DNA of 51,216 nucleotides. Origin: a virus. Below the pieces are notes generated by a model, which made no database searches, had not been told where the DNA came from, and saw nothing but the letters and a program-made list of their open reading frames with translations. Position numbers and translations under genes: made by a program. The DNA is taken from IMG/VR virus record IMGVR_UViG_3300046028_004317, positions 1-51,216 of that record; one strand, 5' to 3'. Below are positions 25,105-34,500 of the stretch, piece by piece. The stretch's first letter is position 1; each line of letters opens with the position of its first letter.

Positions 25105-27237
25105 ATGGCAGTTATTGTTCATTTGGTAAAGGATGTTGTTAAGACGGTTGTTAACGTAGTTAAGGACGTAGTTAAGGGTGACTTTGGTCATATAGACAAC
25201 AGCCTAGCTCATGGGTTTGAGGATGCAGGCAAACACATCTATAAGGACGTGATAAAGCCGATTGCTGATGATCCAATCAGGTTTATTGCAACAGTAGCTC
25301 CGTACTTTATCCCCGGCGTAGGCCCAATTGCTGGCTCCGTAATGTCTGGCGTGATGAATGCTGGCGTAGGCTTGGCAGAGGGCGAGAAGTTTGGGGATGC
25401 ATTGAAGTCTGGTGTGATAGCTGGCGCTACTGGTTATGCTGGTGGCGCACTTGCTGGTAAAGCATTTGGCAGCACTGTAGGAAAGACAATGACTGCTTCA
25501 GAAAAGGCTCTTTGGGGGGATCTTGGGCAAGTTGCTAAACCCGGAGTCACTAATCCCCTCGCAAACTCTCTCTATGGAGATCTTGGCAGCACAATAAATC
25601 CAAAAACAGGAACCTTTATTAAGAACCTAGAGATTGGCGCTCCAGCAGCATCTGATCTTGGCGCAGCATTTGACACATCCACAGCAGCTTTTAAAAACGC
25701 TGGAAGGGATGTTGGCGCAGAAGTTGGTAGGAATAGCAGAACCGCATCATTGTCAGCAGACCCATCTCTGTCACTTCCTTCGGTTGCGACTATTGAATCT
25801 GTCCCAGTAACGAATGTTGCAAGATCAGCCAACACAGCTGCTGCAGAGGGGGCTGCTGCAGAGGGGGCTGCGAATCCGCCGATGACAGTAAAAGAAATGA
25901 TGAGCATGACGCAAGAAGTCCCAGCTTCAATTGTAGAGAGAAGCTATGGGGCAGATGGGGCGGCTGCTATAGGAGATATATCAAGCGCCACAACAAAGGG
26001 TGCATCTGGAGAGGCAGGGGCGACATCCGGCAATATGCTATGGGATGGCGCCAAGTGGGTTATGGATAATCCAATCAAGTCTGGTCTTGGAATTCTAGCT
26101 TTAGACAAGCTGGGTGCATTTGGCGAAACTGGTGGAGCACCATCTGGAGCGCCATCTGGAGCACCAGACCTTTCCAGATATAACGCAACATTTGATCAGC
26201 CGTTAGATCAGTACGCCATGAGCCAGTCACGCAACCAGTATGGTGACGACCTTAACAAATACGCTGAGTCAGGCGGTGGAGAGTTTAAGTTCTTGAGCGA
26301 TCCTATGTATACGCCCGTTCCTGCAGCTGCAAGGGGTGGGTACGTTAGGATGGCTGATGGTGGCCCTGTAAATCAAGATCCATACAACAATGATCCTTAT
26401 GCCGCCCAACCAATGCCACAGCTACAAGGCCAAGGATTGCAGGCTATGCAAGGATATGCGGACGGTGGAAGTGTTAACCCTACAGATCGTGAGCGCATGA
26501 TGATGCAAGGTGCTGGAGCGGGTCTGCGAGGTTATGCAGACGGTGGATCTGTTGTTGAATATGCAGATCCTAACGTTCAGCAGATGCCAGTTGCCCAAGG
26601 TTACCAAGGATCAATGCCTTGGGGATCTTCTGGAGCGCTTCCTCAAGGTGGCCCGATGTCTGAGGCTGATCGTCAACAGATGCTGCAGCAGCTCGCACCC
26701 CTTACCGCATTGTCGATGAAGGGCGCTCCTCCAAGGCCCGGAACTCCGCAACAAGGTCAACAAGGTCAGCCAGTACGGCCCGGAACCCCGCAACAAGGTC
26801 AGCCGGGAACATTGAGTCAGATGGTAGCCCCAAGCAAGCAGAATCCTAACTACAAGTACTATGGTTATGGAACTGTTCCCCAGTCAGTTGCTCCCTCACA
26901 AGCGGCAGGAACTCTTGGTGGGGCGATGACCCAACAGGAACGTATCCGCCAACAGCAGCGGCTACATCAACAGATGCTGATGCAGAGACAGCAAGGTCGT
27001 TATGCAGGTGGCGGTAAGATTGCCGATGGCAGATCTGATGATGTTCCCGCAATGCTGTCCAATGGCGAGTATGTGATGGACGCTGAGTCTGTTGGATTGC
27101 TTGGGAATGGCTCGAGTGATGCTGGCGCTAAGAAGCTGGATGCGATGCGGGCAGCAATCAGAAAGCAAAAGGGTAAGGCTCTAGCTAAAGGGAAGATATC
27201 CCCTAACGCAAAAGCACCATCTAAATATCTAAAATAG
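25105..27237 (+). CDS. ejection/internal virion protein with GG-x motifs, 710 aa
   Basis: Residues 1-25 form a Val/Lys amphipathic helix. Residues 60-130 are glycine-rich and hydrophobic (FIPGVGPIAGSVMSGVMNAG; GATGYAGGALAGKAFG), like membrane-active ejection proteins. After an Ala/Ser-rich middle, motifs recur: RGGYVRMADGGPV, YADGGSV twice, and YAGGGKIADG. A Gln/Gly/Pro linker (PGTPQQGQ repeats) precedes DDVPAMLSNGEYVMDAESV, a motif also common at the ends of tape-measure proteins. It probably travels in the head and enters the envelope during DNA ejection. Confidence 0.65.
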   Translation: MAVIVHLVKDVVKTVVNVVKDVVKGDFGHIDNSLAHGFEDAGKHIYKDVIKPIADDPIRFIATVAPYFIPGVGPIAGSVMSGVMNAGVGLAEGEKFGDALKSGVIAGATGYAGGALAGKAFGSTVGKTMTASEKALWGDLGQVAKPGVTNPLANSLYGDLGSTINPKTGTFIKNLEIGAPAASDLGAAFDTSTAAFKNAGRDVGAEVGRNSRTASLSADPSLSLPSVATIESVPVTNVARSANTAAAEGAAAEGAANPPMTVKEMMSMTQEVPASIVERSYGADGAAAIGDISSATTKGASGEAGATSGNMLWDGAKWVMDNPIKSGLGILALDKLGAFGETGGAPSGAPSGAPDLSRYNATFDQPLDQYAMSQSRNQYGDDLNKYAESGGGEFKFLSDPMYTPVPAAARGGYVRMADGGPVNQDPYNNDPYAAQPMPQLQGQGLQAMQGYADGGSVNPTDRERMMMQGAGAGLRGYADGGSVVEYADPNVQQMPVAQGYQGSMPWGSSGALPQGGPMSEADRQQMLQQLAPLTALSMKGAPPRPGTPQQGQQGQPVRPGTPQQGQPGTLSQMVAPSKQNPNYKYYGYGTVPQSVAPSQAAGTLGGAMTQQERIRQQQRLHQQMLMQRQQGRYAGGGKIADGRSDDVPAMLSNGEYVMDAESVGLLGNGSSDAGAKKLDAMRAAIRKQKGKALAKGKISPNAKAPSKYLK

Positions 27238-27246
27238 GGATCAGAT

Positions 27247-28233
27247 ATGTCAATCTCAGACTTTCTATTTAATGGTGCTCCTCCAGCGTCTATCAAGACG
27301 TATGGAGTGGCGGCAACTACTCAGCCTGCGTGGTACTCAGATTACACGCAGGGCCTGATTGAAAAGGCTAATTCGATTGCATCATCGCCTTATCAACCCT
27401 ACGGATTGAATAGGGTTGCCGGGTTCGCTCCAGAGCAGCAGAAGGCGTTTGCTGGAGTTGATGCTGCTGCGGACTCTTGGAAGCCAGCGTTTAATCAGGC
27501 AGCTCAAGCTATAAATGCTGCCGGGAGCTCCACTGGCCTTTCTGCGGCTCAGCCATACTTCAATCAAGCCTCACGGACAATACCTAGCGGGGTTTCAGAC
27601 TACCTGAATCCGTATACTGAGAATGTAGTTAATAGGCTTGGGGATCTGGCTAAGAGGCAAGTATCTGAGAACCTTATTCCAACCGTTCAGGGGCAGTTCA
27701 CAGCTGGCGGCACATTTGGCGGAAGCAGGTCTGGTAAGGCATTGGCTCAAGGATTGAGAGATATCCAAGAGTCAACGATGGCCCAGCAATCTGCAGCACT
27801 TGAGCGTGGGTATACTCAGGCTGGCGCTCAGTTCACTTCAGATCAGAATAGATTGGCCCAACTGGGTCAGGCTTCTGGAGCTCTGCAGACATCAGACTTG
27901 AACAGATATCTTGATATCGCTCGTCAGCAAGAGACTCTTGGTGGATTGCAGCAGCAACTTGGGCTTACTGGATTGGCCGCGCAGGAAGCGGTTGGCGGTC
28001 AACAGCAGATGCAAAACCAAGCCAATCTTGATTGGGCATACAAAGACTTCTTGGCTCAGCGCGATAGGCCGCAGGATATGGTTTCATTCTTGAACCAGAC
28101 CCTTCGTGGGCTTGAGATACCTAGTCGGACAGCTACAGAGAATGTTGCTCCTGCACAGGTCTATCAGCCATCAGGTCTTGCATCTCTGGCAAATGCTGCG
28201 GTAACTGCTACAGCTCTTAGTAAAATTAAATAA
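27247..28233 (+). CDS. helical ejection/internal virion protein, 328 aa
   Basis: The sequence is Gln/Ala/Leu/Ser-rich and mostly helical. YLNPYTENVVNRLGDLAKRQ and GGTFGGSRSGKALAQGL, followed by repeated AALERGYTQAG-type helices, match a family of podoviral internal proteins with the FGGSR loop. It is tightly placed between the 710-residue and 1087-residue virion proteins, 9 bases from its downstream neighbour, suggesting they form the ejected core together. No enzymatic motif. Confidence 0.65.
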   Translation: MSISDFLFNGAPPASIKTYGVAATTQPAWYSDYTQGLIEKANSIASSPYQPYGLNRVAGFAPEQQKAFAGVDAAADSWKPAFNQAAQAINAAGSSTGLSAAQPYFNQASRTIPSGVSDYLNPYTENVVNRLGDLAKRQVSENLIPTVQGQFTAGGTFGGSRSGKALAQGLRDIQESTMAQQSAALERGYTQAGAQFTSDQNRLAQLGQASGALQTSDLNRYLDIARQQETLGGLQQQLGLTGLAAQEAVGGQQQMQNQANLDWAYKDFLAQRDRPQDMVSFLNQTLRGLEIPSRTATENVAPAQVYQPSGLASLANAAVTATALSKIK

Positions 28234-28241
28234 GAGGGATT

Positions 28242-31200
28242 ATGCCAAACACTCAAGGTTTAGAGCCAACGACAGTATATGGAGATCATCCAGATGATCT
28301 AGGAGCCACCACCCTAACTGGGACAACCCCATACTCCTCAGAGCTATCTAAGATGCTCGGAGAGTATGGCCCTGCGCTTCAGCAGAGATCTAAGCAGAGG
28401 CGTGACGTATTGGATCAGGCACAGGAGAGGTTGCTGAGCAGGATTAAAGATCCGATGACTGATGCCGTCTCGCTATTCAAAATAGCGGCGGCATTTGGCA
28501 AGCCAACCCGCACTGGTGGGTTTGGTGAGACGATGGGTAATGTCGCAGAGGCTGCTGGTAACGAGGCAGAACGCCGCCAGCAACAGCAGTGGGCATTGCA
28601 AGATCTTCAGCAGAAGTATCAGACTGCCGGGATCGATCAGCACGTTGAGGGATTAGAGAACCAGATCGGTGTTGTAACCAAGCTCGCCCAGATAAACAGG
28701 GGTCGCGTTCCTGAAGTTATGCAGCTGACAGAGGCATTGAATGGCCTGCCTAAAGGCCACCCATCTATTCCTGTTATTCAATCTAGGCTTGATTATCTGT
28801 CCAACCCAAACCGTGGTCAGCAAACAAACCCGCCAGAGATTATGCGTTTGGCGGCTGTACTTGAAGACCCGAATGCAACTCAGTCACAGAAGAGAATTGC
28901 ACAGCAGGCAATAACCAAGGCTAATCGTATTCCTCCAGAGGCAGCTCCAAAGAGCTTGATCCCAACCAAGCTCAGCAATCAAGAAATAAAGATGAAGAGC
29001 GACACGATAGATAAGATAGATACCGGGAGGGATATTATCGGGAATCTTGAGCGGGCTATTAAACTGAGCCCGATTGCATATACTGGCCGAACAGCTGGGG
29101 CACGGGAATTTGTTGGCTCAGTAATCCCCGGAATCAGCTCAAGTGATGCACAGAATGCAACGACAGAGCTGGATAACATATTAAAAGGTAACGCATTAGC
29201 CAGCTTGAAAGCAACCTTTGGCGGAAACCCAACGGAAGGTGAGCGCAAGATTCTGTTGGAGATTCAGGGGGCAATTACTCAGACCCCTAGAGCAAGGGAG
29301 AAGATCTTTAAAGAGGCTCAAAGGCTTGCAGCTCGAAGAGTGGCGCGTCACCAAGAAAAGCTAAAAGATATCGAATCTGGCTCTTATTCAAGCCGTAGCC
29401 CAGATGATGCTGTAATTGAGGACGCTCCAGAAGAAGTTAGCAGCCAAGATCAGGAGACACTAAAGAGAGGACGTAGAGGATTCGCAAGTGGCGGTGCTGT
29501 TCATATGGCGGATGGTGGTGGATTAACACCCGCCAATATTGGTCGCGCTGGAATGCAAGGCGCTACCCTTGGCTTCGGTGATGAGGCCATTGCCAGAGTT
29601 AGATCTAAGCTAGAGAACAGGCCGTATGAGGATCTCCTTGCTGAAGAGCGGGCATCATACAAGCAGTTCTCTGATCAGTATCCACTCACCTCCCTCGGAG
29701 CTGAAGTCGTTGGCGGAATTATCCCAACGGCGGCAAGCTTTGCTATCCCCGGAGCTCAGCCACTCGGTGTGGCTAGGGCTGGTCAGACCGTAGGAAGGGT
29801 TGCTAAAGCATTCCAGAGCCCGGTTGCCAAGCTTGCCGGAACATCCGGCGGCGTTGGATTCGTTAGCGGGATGGGAGCGGGTGAGGGTGATATGTCTAAC
29901 CGCCTTGGATCTGGGGTCGAGACTGGATTGACATCAGCGGTTGCTGGGCCAGTTCTGTCCAAGGCCGCAACTGGAGCTGGCTCAGCTGGTAGAGAGATCT
30001 ACTCAAGGCTTCTGAGCTCACCAGATGCATCCGAGAGACGTGCCGCAGAGAAGGTTCTGCAGGCAATGGGAAGGGACTCGATTAACCCACAAGACCTGCG
30101 TACTTCGATGGCGAAGGATCGTGCGCTTGGCGTTCCATCAATGCTGATGGATTCCAGTCCAGCACTCAAGTCTCTGGGTGAGGCCGTTGTTACCTATCCC
30201 GGCTCGGGCGGCAAGATACTTGGCGAGAAGCTTAACCAGCGTCTGGATGAGGGTCGTGAGCGTGTTGGAGCTCGCGCACTGCAGCACATCGGCAAGGGCG
30301 TTGACTTCACCAAGGAAGAGAGCAACTTAGTTGGCAAGCTCAGATCAAATGCATCTAATGCCTATGATGAGGCTTATGCCCATGGCGAGATAAATGACCC
30401 ACGCATTACACATGTTCTGCATGATGACACCTTCAAGAAGGCATATGTAGAGGCTCAGTCGATAGCCAGTAAAGAGGCTCGTGCTGCAGAGTTGAGGGGC
30501 GAAGATCCATCTAGGTTCATGCTCAAGCAAATGTATCAAGTCACTCCTGATGGCGTTGCCACTCTTGTGAGTCTCCCAGATGTCCGCACCCTTGACTACG
30601 TCAAGCGCGGGATCGATGCGATGATTGATAAAGGTTACAGCGGATCTGGGATGTCTAAGGCCGAGGCTTCTGCCCTTAAAGATCTGAAGCGGGCCTTTGT
30701 CAGCACCATCGATGAGGCAACCACAGTAGATGGCGTATCCAAGTATGCACAGGCGCGGGCTAAGTATGCTGGCGACCGTGAGGTTCTTGATGCCCTGCAG
30801 CTCGGCAAGAATGACTACCTATCACCAAAGATGCTCCCAGAGCAGGCCAAGAACCTTGTCGCCGGGATGTCTGGCGGCGAGAGAGACGCTCTCAGGGCTG
30901 GTGTTGCACAATCGATTCTGTCTAAGGTAATGGATAGCCCGCAGCAAATCAACGCAGCACAGCGCGTCATAGGCTCGCCATCTACCCGTAAGAGATTGTC
31001 GGTACTGTTCGACAAGCCTGAAGACTATCAACTGTTCGAGAACGCCCTTACTCGTGAGAGCGAGCTGTTCAGGAACGCTCAAGACATCGTCAGGGGTAGT
31101 CGTACCGCCAACAAGGCAGCTGCCATGCAAGATCTGAAGAACCCAAGCAGGCTTCTGGATGTTGCCGGGGACGCAGTTGACATGTCAATTGGCGGAACTG

Positions 31201-31505
31201 GAACCATCATCGGTAAGGTTCTGAAGTTCATCCAGTCTGGTGCGAGTCTTGATGAGAAGACCGCCGGGAATGTTGCACACATTCTCAAGGCTGGGAGCCC
31301 GAACGAGGTTGGACATGCTTTAAATCTATTAGAGGCACACGGCAAGGACTTTGCGAAGCGACAGTCTGTTAGAGGTATGACAGAGAGAGGAATCTCCGCT
31401 GAAACGGGTATACTTTCAGCTCCAGAACCATCAGCTGAATACAACCCAGAGCCTGCAGTCGATGTTGACCAAATAATGGAGAGACTAAAAAGTGAGCAAC
31501 AGTGA
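28242..31505 (+). CDS. large ejection protein, 1087 aa
   Basis: Two parts are joined by a GG-x linker. Residues 1-410 are helical and Gln/Arg-rich (LQDLQQKYQTAG; IGVVTKLAQIN). FASGGAVHMADGGG starts at F414. Residues about 425-1087 begin with GATLGFGDEAIARV and a hydrophobic ELGAEVVGGIIPTAASFAIP-like stretch seen at the start of phage polyvalent and ejection modules, then long helices. No catalytic motif is visible. It ends inside the next gene (14-base overlap), so stoichiometry is probably coupled. Confidence 0.65.
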   Translation: MPNTQGLEPTTVYGDHPDDLGATTLTGTTPYSSELSKMLGEYGPALQQRSKQRRDVLDQAQERLLSRIKDPMTDAVSLFKIAAAFGKPTRTGGFGETMGNVAEAAGNEAERRQQQQWALQDLQQKYQTAGIDQHVEGLENQIGVVTKLAQINRGRVPEVMQLTEALNGLPKGHPSIPVIQSRLDYLSNPNRGQQTNPPEIMRLAAVLEDPNATQSQKRIAQQAITKANRIPPEAAPKSLIPTKLSNQEIKMKSDTIDKIDTGRDIIGNLERAIKLSPIAYTGRTAGAREFVGSVIPGISSSDAQNATTELDNILKGNALASLKATFGGNPTEGERKILLEIQGAITQTPRAREKIFKEAQRLAARRVARHQEKLKDIESGSYSSRSPDDAVIEDAPEEVSSQDQETLKRGRRGFASGGAVHMADGGGLTPANIGRAGMQGATLGFGDEAIARVRSKLENRPYEDLLAEERASYKQFSDQYPLTSLGAEVVGGIIPTAASFAIPGAQPLGVARAGQTVGRVAKAFQSPVAKLAGTSGGVGFVSGMGAGEGDMSNRLGSGVETGLTSAVAGPVLSKAATGAGSAGREIYSRLLSSPDASERRAAEKVLQAMGRDSINPQDLRTSMAKDRALGVPSMLMDSSPALKSLGEAVVTYPGSGGKILGEKLNQRLDEGRERVGARALQHIGKGVDFTKEESNLVGKLRSNASNAYDEAYAHGEINDPRITHVLHDDTFKKAYVEAQSIASKEARAAELRGEDPSRFMLKQMYQVTPDGVATLVSLPDVRTLDYVKRGIDAMIDKGYSGSGMSKAEASALKDLKRAFVSTIDEATTVDGVSKYAQARAKYAGDREVLDALQLGKNDYLSPKMLPEQAKNLVAGMSGGERDALRAGVAQSILSKVMDSPQQINAAQRVIGSPSTRKRLSVLFDKPEDYQLFENALTRESELFRNAQDIVRGSRTANKAAAMQDLKNPSRLLDVAGDAVDMSIGGTGTIIGKVLKFIQSGASLDEKTAGNVAHILKAGSPNEVGHALNLLEAHGKDFAKRQSVRGMTERGISAETGILSAPEPSAEYNPEPAVDVDQIMERLKSEQQ

Positions 31506-34500
31506 GCTTAATCAGTTAAGGCAGAAGTACGCTATTGGCGGCGCTGTCGCCAAAAAGTTTGTCTCATCTATCGACAATGCAATCCAGACCCTTAAACAGC
31601 AGAAGGGTACTGGTGAGCAGATGCTCAAGCAGATTCAATCTTCCGGGGTCAAGAAGGAGGAGATGGATCTCCGCCGCGTCCCCCAGTTCCTAGCGAATAA
31701 GCCGTCAGTCACCAAAGAGCAGCTGGCTCGCCATCTTGAAAAGAATCCAATCCCACAGATCAATGTAATTGAGAAGGTTAGTAAGTTCGGCGGGAAAAAT
31801 CGTCAGTGGCAAGATCCCGATGGCGCGTGGAACAATAACCATGCAAAGTTTGGTGATGCAACCCTGCAAACACCGGGCGGGAAGAATTACAGGGAGCATC
31901 TGTTACAGCTGCAGATGCCAGCACTATCAAAAGAGGATATATTTAAGAATGTATCTAATAAGTATAAGCCAGAGATAGAAGAGCTCACTAGAGCGTATCG
32001 TTTAAGAATCGATAACGGTGAGGATGCGAGCGCCTTCTCTGACCGCATAGACCATCTCATTAAGAAAAGAAACAGTGAGGCGGAAGCGGAGGCTTCATTG
32101 TCGCGTGACAATGAGTATTCTAACGGTCACTGGGACGAGCCGCAGGTTGTTGCCCATGTGAGGATGACAGATAGGGCAGGGCCTGAAGGAGAGAAGATCC
32201 TGCATGTCGAAGAGATGCAGTCTGATTGGCATCAGCAGGGACGAGAAGCAAGAAAGGGCCAAGCGAAAATTCTCGCCAGAGAGAAGGGGATATCGGTTGC
32301 GGATGCCCTCAAGGAGATCCCTGCAGATGCCGGATACCTAACGCCTAAAGATGACGCTGCCCTTGCAAAGCTCAATAAGGATATCTATCGAGTTGGAAGA
32401 GAGGGCGTAAACGAAGAAGAGATTAAGAATCACTTTGTTCCGGGGAGAGTTATCAGATCGAATCTACTCGACCAAGATCTTGTCAACAATTACCATGACA
32501 AGGTATTGGCCTTTGACCCAAAGGGTGGCCGTGGCCTCGATATCTCTAAGTGGACTGTTGAGACAGCTAGGGAATTTCCACATAGTGGGCAGCGAGAGTT
32601 AAGGGTGCTCGATGAGGATGGACAGTGGAGGGGAACATACTCTGGCTTTAGTGGAACTGATGCTGATGCTATAAAGCAGGCCGCCGCAAGAAGTTCTCCA
32701 GTGTCGTGGTCGGCAAGAGTGATTGAAGTAGATCCAAAAACTGGCGAATCAGTTCCCGGCGCATTGCCAAGGGATATTAGTAATCAGTCAAACATTGACC
32801 GTACCGATCCAACACTCAACACTCTTAGATCATATAGAGAGCAGCGCGATGCGCTTAGCCGCAAGGTTCCTGACGCTCCATTCAAGTCAACATGGCCCGA
32901 CTTAGTTGTTAAGCATGTATTCGATACTGCAGCCAGAGAGGGATATGACAAGGTTTCATTTGCCCCAGCTGCAGAGCATATCAAGCGATACAACATGGCG
33001 AATTATGTTGATGAGATCACTGCCACCTTACGTCCAAATGGAAAGTTTGACATACAGGGCATAAAAGACAAGACCCCTATTCTTGATTCAAAAGGTATAT
33101 CTAGGGAGGATCTGGCTGCTCATGTGGGCAAGGATCAGGCCGAGAAGATTGTGAGCCAGATTGATAATAGGCCAAAGCAAGATCCATCATGGGATGAGAT
33201 TGACCCCCCAATGGTAAGTCTCGCTGGTGAAAACCTGAAGATGGGGACGAAGCAGGCTGCGGGGATGGTTAAGTTCTATGACGAGATGCTCCCGAAGCTT
33301 GTGGATAAGTACTCATCCAAAGAGTTTGGGGTGGGAGCTGGTAGGACGTTCATACCCGAGCTGGATACAGGAAAGAATCCATCACTTACTCCAATGGGCT
33401 GGGCAGAGTCTCGGCGTGTTGGTAACGCATTCTCTGTAGATATCCCACAGAGCACAAAGGATAAGATCCTATCCCAAGGTCAGAAGCTATTCTCTGTTGC
33501 ACCAGCTGCCCCAGTTGGGCTTGGTCTATCGCAGGAGGAGCCAGCTAAGTATGCCAAGGGTGGTATTGCTAAGAAGCTTGCAGAACGTGCGGCAAAGTCT
33601 ATTGAGTCCAAGGTTAACCGGGCCAAGACAGAGTGGGAGATATTGCATGATACAGCTCAGAAGAATGCAGCTCTACCAAAGGATAAGGGCGGACTAGGAC
33701 TGCCTGCAGATAATACCTATATAGACAGAGCTAATGCTATGGGTAAAAAAGATGTGTACCACGGGACAAAGCAAGACATAACGGGGGCATTCAAACCGGG
33801 GTATGACGATAACTTGGCTTTTGTAACCGAGTCCCCAGAATTTGCAAGTAAGTGGATTGGTAAGGGCAAGTTGCAACAACGCTCTGGTGGGCAGGCAGAG
33901 CAAGAAGTAAAGTCAGCTGAAGATGTATATCGTGGAATACGGACAAAGCATTTGTATTCTGATGACGCTCTTCAGCGATTGGAGGGTGATGAGTTCAATA
34001 AGGAGTACGACCGCAGAAATGCATTATCCAGAGCTGATCAACTAAAAGAATTTGGGGGCGCTATGATCCCAGACAAAATGCACTCAACGGTTTATCCGAT
34101 GAAGGTTGATGCCAACAAAACATTCAACCCGGAAACTGACATGCATGTAATGTCGGAGTTCTTTGAGAAAAACAACATACCTTCAGACGTTCAAGATCTT
34201 TATACTGGCGGCAATTACATGATGTATGAGACTAAGCCAGTGGTTGGGTATCTAAAAAGCAAAGGGTATGACTCAATGAGGTTGCGTGAGTCTACTGGAG
34301 ATGATTACCCAACGATTGCGGTATTTAATCCATCTCAAGTACGCTCCCGCTTCGCCGCCTTCGATCCTTTCCGTAGACATGAAGCAGACATTCTTGCTGG
34401 TGTAGGTGTTGGCGGAGTGCTTGCCCCAGAGTTAATATCCGAAGAGCTCAATAAGCTCAAGAAGAAGTATGCCAAGGGCGGCGAAGTTGCTAAGAATAGG